Of a stretch of DNA of 64,000 nt, positions 25,251 to 35,042 are shown piece after piece. The stretch spans positions 723 to 64,722 of the forward strand of contig NZ_JAUFPS010000018.1 of the NCBI RefSeq assembly GCF_030409315.1, written 5' to 3'. Each line of letters starts with the position of its first letter. Position 1 is the stretch's first letter. A program made the position numbers and the translations under genes. Source of the stretch: Mucilaginibacter flavus (GTDB lineage Bacteria; Bacteroidota; Bacteroidia; Sphingobacteriales; Sphingobacteriaceae). Under the pieces are notes generated by a model. That model was given only the letters and a program-made list of their open reading frames with translations, made no database searches and was not told the origin of the DNA.

Positions 25251-28200
25251 CTACTTCCCTCCCATTCCCAATTTCTGCTCATACGCTTTAAATTGCTTAT
25301 CAAACTTCGCATTCAACTCTGGTTGTTTAAAGTCGTGGGTAAACTCAACCAGCCCGTTAAGCATCGACATGGAATACTGAATGTCCCTGCTTTCTATACT
25401 TACTTCGTTGTTTTGTAGCAGCGTGTAATTATAATCGAGCATGTTGGTAACGTAGTTATACACGGTGTTGGCCAGTTTGTTGGCCATTTCCGTTTCGCCC
25501 AGGCGGTAAGCGGTTTCTATCAAGTAATATTTGCGGATGGCTATCTCGGTATTCGGGATATTGTTCGGCATTACATCATCATATTTCTTCAATGCATTCT
25601 TCGCCAAATCCGGGTGTCCTTCCTTAAGCAGGTTATCTGCCAGTGTTGAATATAGCCTGCTGATGAGCGGGTAAAACATGGTATACGACTCGTGATCAAG
25701 GTATGTGGCATTTTTCATGTTACCCCATTTAAACTTGTTCATCATGTTATTATACATTACCGGCGTGTTGGTTAAATCGGCCTTGCTGGCAGTATCTGGT
25801 TTTAAAGGCAGCAAGCGGTTGGCAAAGCCTTCGCTGTATAAATATTTACCTAAACCTATCAGGTTTTCATCGGGTACCGTTGTTGCAAAATAAACGGGCC
25901 TTTTCCAGTTATTATGGGCCAGTATATCCATCATCGCCAAAACATCCTTAGTTACATACCTGCCGCCGAAGGTCCAATCCATTTCGGGAACAATTTTATC
26001 TTTCTGGCTGGCCGGTACGGTGCCGCTTTGCAAAACATCATTGGCATTAACGGTTATCTTGAAGTTTTTAGTCGGCAGGTAGTTACCAAGATCACCATTA
26101 TTATATTGTACCATAGCCTCTTTCTCATCAGAAGTTATAAAATCAAAAACTTCTTTTAACTCTGAATTGCCCGGTAATTTTTGATCATTGAGGTAAATTA
26201 CATCACGCACACCCGCTTTAAATTTATCATCGGGCATAGTAATAGGCAATGGCTCAGATTGGTTCATCTTGTGTTTCATACCGCGGATGTACCAGTCTGT
26301 ACCCAGCAGACTAAGGTTTACAATACGCACATCGGGCCTTACGTTTTCAACCTCCTGAATATACCAAAGCGGGTAAGTGTCATTATCGGCATAGGTAAAC
26401 AAAATGGCATTTGGTGCACAAGAGTTAAGGTAATTGTAAGCCATATCATGCGGGGTAAGTTTGGTAGATCGGTCGTGATCGTCCCACTCCTGGCTCGCCA
26501 TCAATATAGGCGCAACCAATAGGCAAACAACAGAAGCTATAATACCGCTGGTTTTAACATCAAGTTTTTTACGCAAAATATCGGCAATGCCAATTACACC
26601 AAGGCCTATCCAAATGGCAAAGGCATAAAACGAACCGGCATACGCATAGTCACGTTCGCGTGGCTGCAGAGGGTCCTGGTTAAGGTAAAGCACAATGGCT
26701 AAACCGGTGAAAAAAAACAAAACCAATACCACGCCTGCATTCTGCTGATCCTTTTTAAAGTGAAAAAACAAGCCAACCAAACCAACAATAAGTGGTAAAA
26801 AGTATAAACGGTTATAGCTCTTGCTATCGGTAACCGCCGAAGGCAAAGGCTTTTTAAAATTCCAGCCGCTTATCCAGTTACCATCGGCACCGCTGTTGCT
26901 GGTTTGCCCATCCAAATCATTGGTGCGCCCTACAAAGTTCCATAAAAAGTAGCGTGTGTACATCTGGTTAATTTGCCAGGTTGCAAAAAAACCCAGGTTG
27001 GTGCCAAAGGTTGGTTTTTCATCCTGCCCCAACTTACTCCATGCTTTATAAAACTGGGGGTGACCAGCCTTATCGCTAAACATGCGCGGAAATAAAGTAT
27101 TACGGTCATAAACGGTAGTCAGCTTTTTACCGGCTACCTCGTACCTTTCTTTACCGCGACGATAAATAGTTGCACCTTCCGTTTGATCTGTTGGTGTCGA
27201 GTCAAAAAACTGGCCGTACAATAAAGGTGTATCTCCATATTGATCGCGATTGAGATAGCTGTTTAACGCGAAAGCATCCTGCGGATCGCTATTATTCAAA
27301 TTAGGGTCGGCTTTGGCACGTACCACAATCATCACAAACGAGCTGTACCCAAACAAAATAAACAGCAGGCAAACAAAAAAGCTATTTAGCGCAAAACGTT
27401 TTTCGCGGATCTTTAGGGCATACTCCAGCACAGCCAACAATACAATGCCTACTACAACACCAATAATACCTGTGCTAATGCCAAGCGCCAATACAAAACA
27501 TATTGCCGATACGATAACAGCCACTTTAGATTGACTGATGGTAAAATAGATACCCGCACCAATAGTGGCTATCATCAAAACAAAAAAAGCGATAGCGCCG
27601 CTGCCAAAACCCATACCAAGGGTATTAACAAAAAGCAGATCGGAGTAAGCGGCACCTTTAACCGTAAATTGAATTACTCCCCATAATACAAACGCTACCG
27701 ACACTACACCAGCCAAAAATGCCAGGATTGTGCCTTGCGCGCTTACCTTTTGCGCCTTGCGGAAATAGATAACCAAGGCTATAGCAGGAATTACTAACAA
27801 GTTTAACAAGTGAATACCTATGGATAAACCCATAATGTAGGCTATAAATACTATCCATCTATTGGCATGCGGCTCATCGGCGTGGGCATCCCATTTTAAT
27901 ATGGCCCAAAAAACTATGGCTGTACATAAAGACGATTGCGCGTAAACCTCCGACTCAACTGCCGAAAACCAAAAAGTATCCGACCATGCATAAGCTAAAG
28001 CCCCAACCAGTCCAGAGCCTATAATAATGATGAGGTTACCAATGTTTAGGTCCTCTGCTGTTTTAACTAATATCTTTTTGGCAAGGGCGGTAACGGTCCA
28101 AAACAAAAACATAATAGTTGCCCCACTCGCCAATGCCGATGCCATGTTGGCCCAATACGCTACTTTGTTATTATTACCCATAGATAATAGCGTAAACACC

Positions 28201-28382
28201 TTGCCTATCATGGTAAACAAAGGCGCTCCCGGCTGGTGGGCTACCTGTAAACGGTAAATGCAGGCTATAAATTCGCCGCAATCCCAAAAGCTTGCAGATG
28301 GCTCAAGGGTTAAAATGTAAGTCAGGGCGGCAATTACGAAGGCCACCCAGCCGAAAATATTGTTGATTTTTGAGTAGTTCAT
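25251..28382 (-). CDS. DUF2723 family membrane protein (GT117-type)
   Basis: 1043-aa membrane protein. The start at 28382 (MNYSKINNIFGW) is chosen because the seven upstream codons add nothing conserved. The N-terminal half has many membrane helices and the family signature LEPSASFWDCGEFIACIYRLQVAHQPGAPLF, given here only as its key parts: SFWDCGEF and HQPGAPLF near residues 35-55. A large soluble C-terminal part includes NDTYPLWYIQEVENVRPDVR and a helical tail. DUF2723 proteins belong with TMEM260-like glycosyltransferases (GT117), thought to transfer mannose to secreted proteins; the function here is inferred. Confidence 0.88.
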   Translation of the reverse strand: MNYSKINNIFGWVAFVIAALTYILTLEPSASFWDCGEFIACIYRLQVAHQPGAPLFTMIGKVFTLLSMGNNNKVAYWANMASALASGATIMFLFWTVTALAKKILVKTAEDLNIGNLIIIIGSGLVGALAYAWSDTFWFSAVESEVYAQSSLCTAIVFWAILKWDAHADEPHANRWIVFIAYIMGLSIGIHLLNLLVIPAIALVIYFRKAQKVSAQGTILAFLAGVVSVAFVLWGVIQFTVKGAAYSDLLFVNTLGMGFGSGAIAFFVLMIATIGAGIYFTISQSKVAVIVSAICFVLALGISTGIIGVVVGIVLLAVLEYALKIREKRFALNSFFVCLLFILFGYSSFVMIVVRAKADPNLNNSDPQDAFALNSYLNRDQYGDTPLLYGQFFDSTPTDQTEGATIYRRGKERYEVAGKKLTTVYDRNTLFPRMFSDKAGHPQFYKAWSKLGQDEKPTFGTNLGFFATWQINQMYTRYFLWNFVGRTNDLDGQTSNSGADGNWISGWNFKKPLPSAVTDSKSYNRLYFLPLIVGLVGLFFHFKKDQQNAGVVLVLFFFTGLAIVLYLNQDPLQPRERDYAYAGSFYAFAIWIGLGVIGIADILRKKLDVKTSGIIASVVCLLVAPILMASQEWDDHDRSTKLTPHDMAYNYLNSCAPNAILFTYADNDTYPLWYIQEVENVRPDVRIVNLSLLGTDWYIRGMKHKMNQSEPLPITMPDDKFKAGVRDVIYLNDQKLPGNSELKEVFDFITSDEKEAMVQYNNGDLGNYLPTKNFKITVNANDVLQSGTVPASQKDKIVPEMDWTFGGRYVTKDVLAMMDILAHNNWKRPVYFATTVPDENLIGLGKYLYSEGFANRLLPLKPDTASKADLTNTPVMYNNMMNKFKWGNMKNATYLDHESYTMFYPLISRLYSTLADNLLKEGHPDLAKNALKKYDDVMPNNIPNTEIAIRKYYLIETAYRLGETEMANKLANTVYNYVTNMLDYNYTLLQNNEVSIESRDIQYSMSMLNGLVEFTHDFKQPELNAKFDKQFKAYEQKLGMGGK

Positions 28383-28530
28383 ATCGGACAAAATCGATAG
28401 CAAGAGGTTTAATGTAGCCCGAAAGTAATAAAAACTATCCCTATGCTAAAAACAAAAGCGCCCTGTTAACACATTTTAACGCGCTTTGGACCGCTTTTGA
28501 AACAAAAAAACACTTTTTTTAAATTCTATT

Positions 28531-28559
28531 TTGAGAGTCAAAAAATCGTCTTATATTTG
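28531..28559 (+). promoter_or_regulatory. Promoter of tRNA-Gln
   Basis: TTG at 28531-28533, an 18-nt spacer, then a perfect TATATTTG (28552-28559). It lies 39 bp before the tRNA, a near-ideal Bacteroidota housekeeping promoter. Confidence 0.75.
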
Positions 28560-28598
28560 CATTCCTTTTCGGGGAGTAAGTTACAAACCAAAGGAGAT

Positions 28599-28669
28599 TG
28601 CCTGATAGTATAATGGTAGTACGACGGTTTTTGGTACCGTTTGTCTAGGTTCGAATCCTGGTCGGGCAA
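28599..28669 (+). tRNA. tRNA-Gln(TTG)
   Basis: 71-nt cloverleaf. Acceptor stem TGCCTGA against TCGGGCA, D-loop with AATGGTAG, anticodon arm ACGGT-TTTTGGT-ACCGT with anticodon TTG (glutamine), and T-loop GGTTCGAATCC. CCA not encoded. Confidence 0.95.
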
Positions 28670-28671
28670 CA

Positions 28672-28842
28672 ATAAAATTTCGGATTTCGAATTTTTGATC
28701 ACGGAGTATATCCGTTTTAAAAAATTGAAATCCGAATTGTGTTTTAGGAGGTTGCTAACGAACTAATTGCTTTACCTTTCAATAACAACAGATTGAAGGT
28801 CAGTCAAATCCGAAATTGAACATCCGAAATCCAAAATCATAA
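28672..28842. repeat. Family F repeats between tRNA-Gln and prs
   Basis: Copies of AAATCCGAAATTGAACATCC at the right end, and the inverted form TTTCGGATTTCGAATTTT at the left end, bracket ~170 bp. Same family as the gap before bshC. Confidence 0.6.
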
Positions 28843-28845
28843 AAG

Positions 28846-29790
28846 ATGCCTTTACAATTTAATCCGGTTAAATTATTCTCAGGTTCGGGCTCAAAAGAGT
28901 TAGCAAACAAAATTGCTGATGCTTATGGTCAGGAATTGGGCGATGTGGTTATCTCCCGCTTTAGCGATGGCGAATTTCAACCTCACTTTAATGAATCGAT
29001 AAGAGGATGTGATGTGTTTTTGATTCAAAGCACGCACCAACCTACCGATAACCTGATGGAATTGCTGATGATGGTTGATGCCGCCCGCCGTGCATCATCG
29101 CATTATGTAAGTGCCGTGGTACCCTACTTTGGTTTGGCCAGGCAGGACAGAAAGGATAAGCCCCGCGTGGCTATAAGCGCGAAACTGGTAGCTAATTTAT
29201 TGGTTGCCGCAGGTATTAACCGCATCATGACCATGGATTTGCACGCAGCGCAAATTCAGGGCTTTTTTGATATCCCGGTTGATCACCTGGACGGTTCCAT
29301 TATTTTTGTGCCATATATTAAAAGTCTTGGTTTAAAAGCCCTAACTATTGCATCGCCGGATATGGGTGGTTCATACAGGGCACGTGGTTTTGCCAAATTC
29401 TTTAATGCCGAGGTAGTAATTTGCGATAAACGCCGTAAGCGTGCAAATGAAATTGAAAGTATGACCCTGATAGGCGATGTAACCGATCAGGATATTGTAT
29501 TGATAGATGATATTTGCGATACAGCCGGTACACTGGCCAAAGCAGCAGCATTGATCATGGAGCGTGGCGCACGCAGCGTAAGAGCGGTTTGTACACACCC
29601 AGTATTATCGGGCAAGGCGTATGAAACTATCGAAAACTCGGTACTAACCGAACTGATAGTTACAGATACCATCCCACTTAAACAGCAAAGCTCAAAAATA
29701 AAAGTACTATCAACCGCCGAGCTTTTTGCAAAGGCGATAAACAACGTAAGCGAGCACGGCTCAATTAGCCAGTTGTTTAAGGTAGATTAA
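28846..29790 (+). CDS. prs: Ribose-phosphate pyrophosphokinase
   Basis: 314-aa PRPP synthase: ribose-5-phosphate + ATP to PRPP, which feeds nucleotide, His and Trp synthesis. Segments: LFSGSGSKELANKIADAYG, VISRFSDGEFQPHFNESIRG, MTMDLHAAQIQGFF and the PRPP-binding loop VLIDDICDTAGTLAKAA near residue 220. Normal length for class I. rplY follows ~135 bp downstream beyond a palindromic element. Confidence 0.97.
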   Translation: MPLQFNPVKLFSGSGSKELANKIADAYGQELGDVVISRFSDGEFQPHFNESIRGCDVFLIQSTHQPTDNLMELLMMVDAARRASSHYVSAVVPYFGLARQDRKDKPRVAISAKLVANLLVAAGINRIMTMDLHAAQIQGFFDIPVDHLDGSIIFVPYIKSLGLKALTIASPDMGGSYRARGFAKFFNAEVVICDKRRKRANEIESMTLIGDVTDQDIVLIDDICDTAGTLAKAAALIMERGARSVRAVCTHPVLSGKAYETIENSVLTELIVTDTIPLKQQSSKIKVLSTAELFAKAINNVSEHGSISQLFKVD

Positions 29791-29791
29791 G

Positions 29792-29902
29792 AGCCTCACC
29801 TAAATCCTCTCCAAAGGAGAGGACTTGACATAAACGGGGCATAAAGAAAGAATAAAAATATCCTTATCAAGCCCTCTCCTTTGGAGAGGGTTGGGTGAGG
29901 CT
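29792..29902. repeat. 111-bp paired REP-like element (copy 1)
   Basis: Ends in AGCCTCACC / GGTGAGGCT inverted termini. Each side then carries CCTCTCC-x-AAGGAGAGG hairpins. The middle (29826-29872) is unique. A second copy of nearly the same size and ends is at 59839-59952. Confidence 0.8.
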
Positions 29903-29925
29903 TAACAATAAATAAAAACAAACAA

Positions 29926-30510
29926 ATGAAATCAATTGCTATTAGCGGTTCTCTAAGAGAGAACGTAGGGAAAAGAGACGCGAAAGAGCTGCGTTACTTA
30001 GGCTTAGTGCCTGCAGTTCTTTACGGTGGGGCTACACAAACCCACTTTTCTGTGTCCGCAGCTGATCTGAGAGCCGTAGTTTACACTCCGGTTGTTCATT
30101 TCATCGAACTTGAAATTGCTGGTGTTAAATCACAAGCTATCATCAAAGACATTCAGTTTCACCCACTGACTGAACAAATCATCCACATCGACTTTTTACT
30201 GCTTGACGAGAAAAAGCCAATCACTATCGAGATCCCGGTTAAATTAACCGGTACTTCACCAGGTGTTAAAGTGGGTGGTAAATTAGTTCAAAAACTAAGG
30301 AAACTGCGTATCAAAGCATTGCCAAGCCAGCACTTGGATGCTATTGAAGTAAGTATTGCAGAATTAGAAGTTGGTAAATCTGTAAAGGTATCTGATATTA
30401 AATTAGATAACCTTGTAATTACTAACGCTAAAGAAGATACTATCGTTTCTGTAACAACTTCACGTGCATTACGTCAAGCTGAGCAAGAAGCTGCTTCAGG
30501 CAAAAAATAA
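29926..30510 (+). CDS. rplY: 50S ribosomal protein L25/general stress protein Ctc
   Basis: 194-aa long (CTC) form of L25, which binds 5S rRNA. The N-terminal L25 domain runs from SIAISGSLRENVGKRDAKEL to about residue 90, including VPAVLYGG and IKDIQFHPLTEQIIHIDFL. The C-terminal TL5-type beta domain follows to ~180. Normal length for the Ctc form. It usually pairs with pth, but here another gene lies between them. Confidence 0.96.
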   Translation: MKSIAISGSLRENVGKRDAKELRYLGLVPAVLYGGATQTHFSVSAADLRAVVYTPVVHFIELEIAGVKSQAIIKDIQFHPLTEQIIHIDFLLLDEKKPITIEIPVKLTGTSPGVKVGGKLVQKLRKLRIKALPSQHLDAIEVSIAELEVGKSVKVSDIKLDNLVITNAKEDTIVSVTTSRALRQAEQEAASGKK

Positions 30511-30523
30511 GTTGCCCTTTGGT

Positions 30524-30562
30524 AAAAAAACGCGATAGGCTTTGCCTACCGCGTTTTTTTTT
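30524..30562 (+). terminator. rplY terminator
   Basis: A 10-bp stem with one mismatch (CGCGATAGGC / GCCTACCGCG), with an A7 run before it and a T9 run after it. Confidence 0.85.
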
Positions 30563-30647
30563 GATAAAAGATTTTTGGAGTAAGGAGCAAGGACTTTGGG
30601 CTTCATTCTGAGGACGAAACAAATTGATTCTCTTGTAAAATATATCT

Positions 30648-31001
30648 ATGCATAATTTTAGACAATTGCGGATCTGGATAGATTCTGTTGAATTAACAAG
30701 AGAGGTTTATTTCCTCACACAAAAATTCTCAAGCGATCACAGGTTTGGAATATCAAGTCAATTGTACCGGGCAGCTGTTTCTATTCCATCTAATATAGCG
30801 GAAGGATCTGCAAGAAAATCAGAAAAAGATTTTGCTCACTTTCTTTCTATCAGTCTCGGCTCTGCTTTTGAATTAGAAACACAACTTATTATTGCAGAAC
30901 AATGTAACTTGACGTGTGATACCGATTACACGGTCCTCATTAATCGGGTTCAAGCCTTACAAAAACAAATTAAAGCCTTTTCGAACAGTATAACCTCCTG
31001 A
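30648..31001 (+). CDS. Four-helix-bundle protein (23S rRNA intervening-sequence type)
   Basis: 117-aa protein of the IVP/four-helix-bundle family (TIGR02436 type): RQLRIWIDSVELTREVYFLT, then SSQLYRAAVSIPSNIAEGSA and FLSISLGSAFELETQLIIA. Members occur inside 23S rRNA intervening sequences or free-standing, as here, and the role is unknown. It stands between rplY and pth, which are neighbours in most genomes. Fragments of the same repeat family lie in inverted orientation on both sides (30566-30597 and 31052-31106). Confidence 0.88.
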   Translation: MHNFRQLRIWIDSVELTREVYFLTQKFSSDHRFGISSQLYRAAVSIPSNIAEGSARKSEKDFAHFLSISLGSAFELETQLIIAEQCNLTCDTDYTVLINRVQALQKQIKAFSNSITS

Positions 31002-31110
31002 CCTTAATCTCTCATCATGCTCGTAAAATAGATTAATTCATAATCTATTACCCCAAAAGTCCTAAATCCATAAATCCTTTATCTTTGCTCCAAAAATCTT
31101 TGTTCCCAAA

Positions 31111-31671
31111 ATGAAATATCTAATAGTAGGACTCGGAAATATTGGTCCCGAATATGCTGATACGAGGCATAATATCGGTTTTATGGTGCTTGATGAACTG
31201 GCTAAGCAGGAAAACGCGAAGTTTCATAACATGCGTTTAGCTTATTATACCGAGGTATCTTTTAAGGGGCGTACGTTGTGCCTTATCAAACCCACAACCT
31301 ACATGAACCTGAGCGGCAAAGCGCTTAACCATTGGATGAAGGATTTGAAAATTCCGGTCGAAAACGTTTTGGTTATTGTGGATGATATTGCCTTACCATT
31401 GGGTACTTTGCGCCTTAAACCCAAAGGCAGCGCCGCCGGGCATAACGGACTAAAAAATATAGAGACTGTGCTTGGCCACAACAACTACGCGCGTCTGCGT
31501 TTCGGCGTAAGTGATAACTACCCCAAAGGCAGGCAGGTTGATTATGTACTTAGTGGTTTTGATGATGATGAAAAACCGGAATTGCCGGCGCTGATAGATC
31601 GCTCGATAGAAATGATCAAAGGTTTTGCCACCATCGGCACCGAATTAACCATGACCAGGTTTAATAAATAA
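31111..31671 (+). CDS. pth: Peptidyl-tRNA hydrolase
   Basis: 186-aa Pth, which frees tRNA from peptides dropped during translation. Active-site residues Asn10 (VGLGNIGPEYADTRHN) and His20 (TRHNIGF) are present, as are KPTTYMNLSGKA and the Asp in VIVDDIALPLG. Normal length. The start codon follows directly on family B repeats. Confidence 0.97.
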   Translation: MKYLIVGLGNIGPEYADTRHNIGFMVLDELAKQENAKFHNMRLAYYTEVSFKGRTLCLIKPTTYMNLSGKALNHWMKDLKIPVENVLVIVDDIALPLGTLRLKPKGSAAGHNGLKNIETVLGHNNYARLRFGVSDNYPKGRQVDYVLSGFDDDEKPELPALIDRSIEMIKGFATIGTELTMTRFNK

Positions 31672-31774
31672 TTCTTTCCTACTGTTAACTAAGCCGTTAG
31701 TTAAAATTTGTTAAATATCTTTCCCGGGTTGCAACACTTGGGTATCTTGGGGCGTCTTATCTCCTAAATACCTT

Positions 31775-34237
31775 ATGAAGCAATTTTTACTCTCGCTGTT
31801 TTGCTGCTACATCTCCGCTTTAGCATTCGCGCAAGCTCCTACCATAAATAATATTGTAGTTAAGGGCGTGGTTATTGACTCGGCCGTAAATAAACCTTTA
31901 GGGTATGTTACCGTTGTTTTACAGGATGCGGCCACCAAAACATCAGTAAAAAGCAGTTTAACCAAAGATGATGGCAGCTTTGAGTTGAAAGCCTCCGAAG
32001 GTAAAACCTACCAGCTGGCTGTTGCTTTTGTTGGTTATGCTGCTAAAACCATTCCTGTTAAGTTTACCGGAAATGTAGCCGATATAGGGAAGATTTATCT
32101 ATCGGCTTCCAGTAAGCAATTGGGCGAAGTAAACATTACAGCGGTAAGGCCGGTAATGAAGCAGGAGGTTGACCGCCTAACTTACGATGTAACCGCCGAT
32201 CCGGAAAGCAAAGCGATATCTGCTTTAGATATGATGCGTAAAGTACCGCTTTTAGCAGTTGATGGTGATGATAAAATAAAACTCAAGGGTAGTGGTAACT
32301 ATAAGATATTGATTAACGGCAAAGAATCGGCCTTGATGGCCAAAAACCCATCGGATATATTGAAAGCCATGCCTGCAACCAATATCGAAAAGATAGAGGT
32401 AATTACTACGCCCCCTGCAAAATATGATGCCGAGGGTCTATCGGGTATCATCAACATCATCACCAAAAAAAATGCCGACCAGGGTTATAACGTTGGCCTC
32501 AACATGCGGTATAACAGTATCTGGGGACCAGGTTACAATTTAAACGCCACCGTTAAACAAGGCAAGTTTGGTTTATCAGGCTATGCTGGTTTTGGCAATC
32601 AAAATAAGGTTAATAATAGTAATGCAAGCTCACAAACGCAATTTGCAACGCAATCTGTTTTAGCTCAAAACAGTACAGGTTCTTTTGGCGGCAAATACAA
32701 ATACGCCAATGCCGAGTTAAGTTATGAAATAGATACTTTAAACTTGTTAACGGCATCATTTGAGCTGTTCCGTGGTAATTTTGATCAGAATAGTGTGCAG
32801 CATACCGTACAAACAGATAAAACAGGGGCTGTGAACCAAGCCTACACGGGAACATCTGATGGTATCAACCACGATCAGGGTACTGATATATCAATCAACT
32901 ATCAGTTGAGTTTTAAAAACCATAAAGATGAGTTGCTTACAGCATCTTACAAATACAGTTACGGCCCGAGCAAGCAGTACAGCGAAAACGTGTTTACAGA
33001 CAGGGTTAATTTCGACGCGTTAAATAATCCAAACTTTCGCCAGTATAATAACCCGGCCACCAGGGAACATACCTTTCAATTAGATTACGTATATCCGTTA
33101 AAAAAGGTAAACATTGAAGCAGGTGGCAAAGTTATCCTGCGCGATAACTTCAATGATTTTCAACGCGAAAACCAGGACACAGGGACTGGTAATTACTTTG
33201 TAGATACGACTCAAAGCAGCATATTCAATTATCACCAGAATGTGTATAGTGCATATAACTCCTACCAGGTAAAATTCACCAAGTATACCTTGAAAGGAGG
33301 TCTGCGCCTGGAACATACCCAGGTTAGCGCCGATTTTGTGGGCACGCCCCTGGATAGAGGGTATAACAACCTGATACCATCTATATCATTACAACGCAGC
33401 TTTAAAACCAGCAGCTTAAACTTTGGCTTTACACAACGTATACAACGGCCGGGTATTTATCAGCTTAATCCGTTTGTAGATAGATCGAATACTAAATTCA
33501 TTACAACAGGCAATCCCAATTTAAGCCCCGAGTTGAATAATACATTTGAGTTTACTTACAGTAATTTTTCCAAAGGATCAATCAACGCGGGTTTAAGTTA
33601 CGCGTTCTCCAATAATTCTATCCAGCAAATCAGCAATTTTCAGGTTGAGCAAATCTCGCCAACTAAACTGGATACCGTTACCTTTACTTCGTACCAAAAC
33701 CTGGGCAGCAACAAAACGCTGGGTTTAAATTTAAATACCAATTTCAATATCACCAAGCAATTTACCTTTAGCCTTAACGGGCAAATCTCACACATTTGGC
33801 TTAAGGGAACCTATAACGGTAAATTTTATACCAACCAGGGTTATACCGGCAACGCGTTTGGTAACCTGGCCTATAAATTTAATGGCGGTTACCGCCTGGC
33901 GCTTGATGCCGGTTTCTTTAGCGGCGATGTAACTTTGCAAGGCAAATCGAGCGCGTTTATATTTAACTCGTATGTGTTGTCAAAAGAGTTTTTCAATAAA
34001 AAATTCACCGTATCATTGGTAGCCAATAACCCTTACAGTAAATACCGTACTTATACCGGCTACACCAAAACCGTCGATTTTTATAACAGCTATAGCGGCA
34101 CAAATCCTTATCGGAATTTTGCCATTAGGCTTAACTATAAATTTGGCAAGCTCAACAGCGAGATTAAAAAGAACCAGCGCGGCATCAATAACGATGATAC
34201 CAAGGGCGGAGGCAACAAAGGCGGCGGAAACCAATAG
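31775..34237 (+). CDS. Outer-membrane beta-barrel (TonB-dependent receptor-like) protein
   Basis: 820-aa protein. The signal peptide is MKQFLLSLFCCYISALAFAQ. A carboxypeptidase-regulatory-like domain follows at about 27-110 (IDSAVNKPLGYVTVVLQDAA), then a plug-like domain at 118-235 (DMMRKVPLLAVDGDDKIKLK; PAKYDAEGLSGIINIITKK). A long barrel runs to the C-terminus (OMP_b-brl_3 type). The tail is rich in Gly, Asn and Lys, which is unusual since most barrels end in an aromatic strand. No SusD partner is encoded nearby, so it is probably a receptor of unknown ligand. Confidence 0.88.
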   Translation: MKQFLLSLFCCYISALAFAQAPTINNIVVKGVVIDSAVNKPLGYVTVVLQDAATKTSVKSSLTKDDGSFELKASEGKTYQLAVAFVGYAAKTIPVKFTGNVADIGKIYLSASSKQLGEVNITAVRPVMKQEVDRLTYDVTADPESKAISALDMMRKVPLLAVDGDDKIKLKGSGNYKILINGKESALMAKNPSDILKAMPATNIEKIEVITTPPAKYDAEGLSGIINIITKKNADQGYNVGLNMRYNSIWGPGYNLNATVKQGKFGLSGYAGFGNQNKVNNSNASSQTQFATQSVLAQNSTGSFGGKYKYANAELSYEIDTLNLLTASFELFRGNFDQNSVQHTVQTDKTGAVNQAYTGTSDGINHDQGTDISINYQLSFKNHKDELLTASYKYSYGPSKQYSENVFTDRVNFDALNNPNFRQYNNPATREHTFQLDYVYPLKKVNIEAGGKVILRDNFNDFQRENQDTGTGNYFVDTTQSSIFNYHQNVYSAYNSYQVKFTKYTLKGGLRLEHTQVSADFVGTPLDRGYNNLIPSISLQRSFKTSSLNFGFTQRIQRPGIYQLNPFVDRSNTKFITTGNPNLSPELNNTFEFTYSNFSKGSINAGLSYAFSNNSIQQISNFQVEQISPTKLDTVTFTSYQNLGSNKTLGLNLNTNFNITKQFTFSLNGQISHIWLKGTYNGKFYTNQGYTGNAFGNLAYKFNGGYRLALDAGFFSGDVTLQGKSSAFIFNSYVLSKEFFNKKFTVSLVANNPYSKYRTYTGYTKTVDFYNSYSGTNPYRNFAIRLNYKFGKLNSEIKKNQRGINNDDTKGGGNKGGGNQ

Positions 34238-34257
34238 ATATAGTTATATTGTAGGCT

Positions 34258-34974
34258 ATGAAAAAAGCGATAGTTGTTGGCGCTACATCGGGCATTGGCA
34301 GGCAATTGGCTATTTTATTGGCCGATAACAACTATCATGTGGGGATTACCGGCAGACGCGCCGAATTATTGGCCGAGTTGCAGGAGCTAAAGCCCGGAAA
34401 GTTTAAACCATCTGCTTTTGATGTAACTGATACTACTGCTATCCCTCAACATTTAGCAAAACTTACAGCCGAATTAGGTGGCCTTGATCTGCTGATCATC
34501 AGCTCGGGTACGGGTGATTTAAACCCATCGCTTGATCCCGGAATAGAAAACGAAACCAATGCGGTTAATGTATTGGGCTTTACCACCGTTGCCGATTGGG
34601 CATTTAACTTTTTTGAGAAGCAGGGATCAGGACACCTAACAGCAATCACTTCTATAGCGGGTATGCGCGGCGGCCGGCATGCTCCTGCTTATAATGCATC
34701 AAAGGCATATCAAATTAATTACTTGCAGGCGTTAAGGCAAAAGGCCACCAACCTTAAGCTTCCCATATTTGTAACCGACGCCCGCCCTGGCTTTGTAGAT
34801 ACACCAATGGCTAAAGGCGATGGGCGGTTTTGGGTTGCAACACCCCAAAAAGCCGCTTTACAAATTTACAAGGCTATTGAAAGTAACCGCAAGGTAGTTT
34901 ACATTACCAAACGCTGGCGGCTCATCGCCTTTATTATTAAACATTTGCCGGGCTTTTTATATAACCGCATGTAA
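34258..34974 (+). CDS. SDR-family NAD(P)-dependent oxidoreductase
   Basis: 238-aa short-chain dehydrogenase: VVGATSGIGRQLAILLA at the cofactor site, SSGTGDLNPS in place of the usual NNAG, catalytic Ser in ITSIAGMRGG, and YNASK near residue 145. The C-terminus has a hydrophobic stretch (LIAFIIKHLPGFLYNRM) that could associate with membrane. It starts 20 bp after the barrel gene stop. Substrate unknown. Confidence 0.9.
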   Translation: MKKAIVVGATSGIGRQLAILLADNNYHVGITGRRAELLAELQELKPGKFKPSAFDVTDTTAIPQHLAKLTAELGGLDLLIISSGTGDLNPSLDPGIENETNAVNVLGFTTVADWAFNFFEKQGSGHLTAITSIAGMRGGRHAPAYNASKAYQINYLQALRQKATNLKLPIFVTDARPGFVDTPMAKGDGRFWVATPQKAALQIYKAIESNRKVVYITKRWRLIAFIIKHLPGFLYNRM

Positions 34975-35042
34975 GCTCATTATTTTACATAAAACAAACC
35001 CGCAAAAGTTTAATTTTGGGCGTTCATTAAAACTACCAACAC

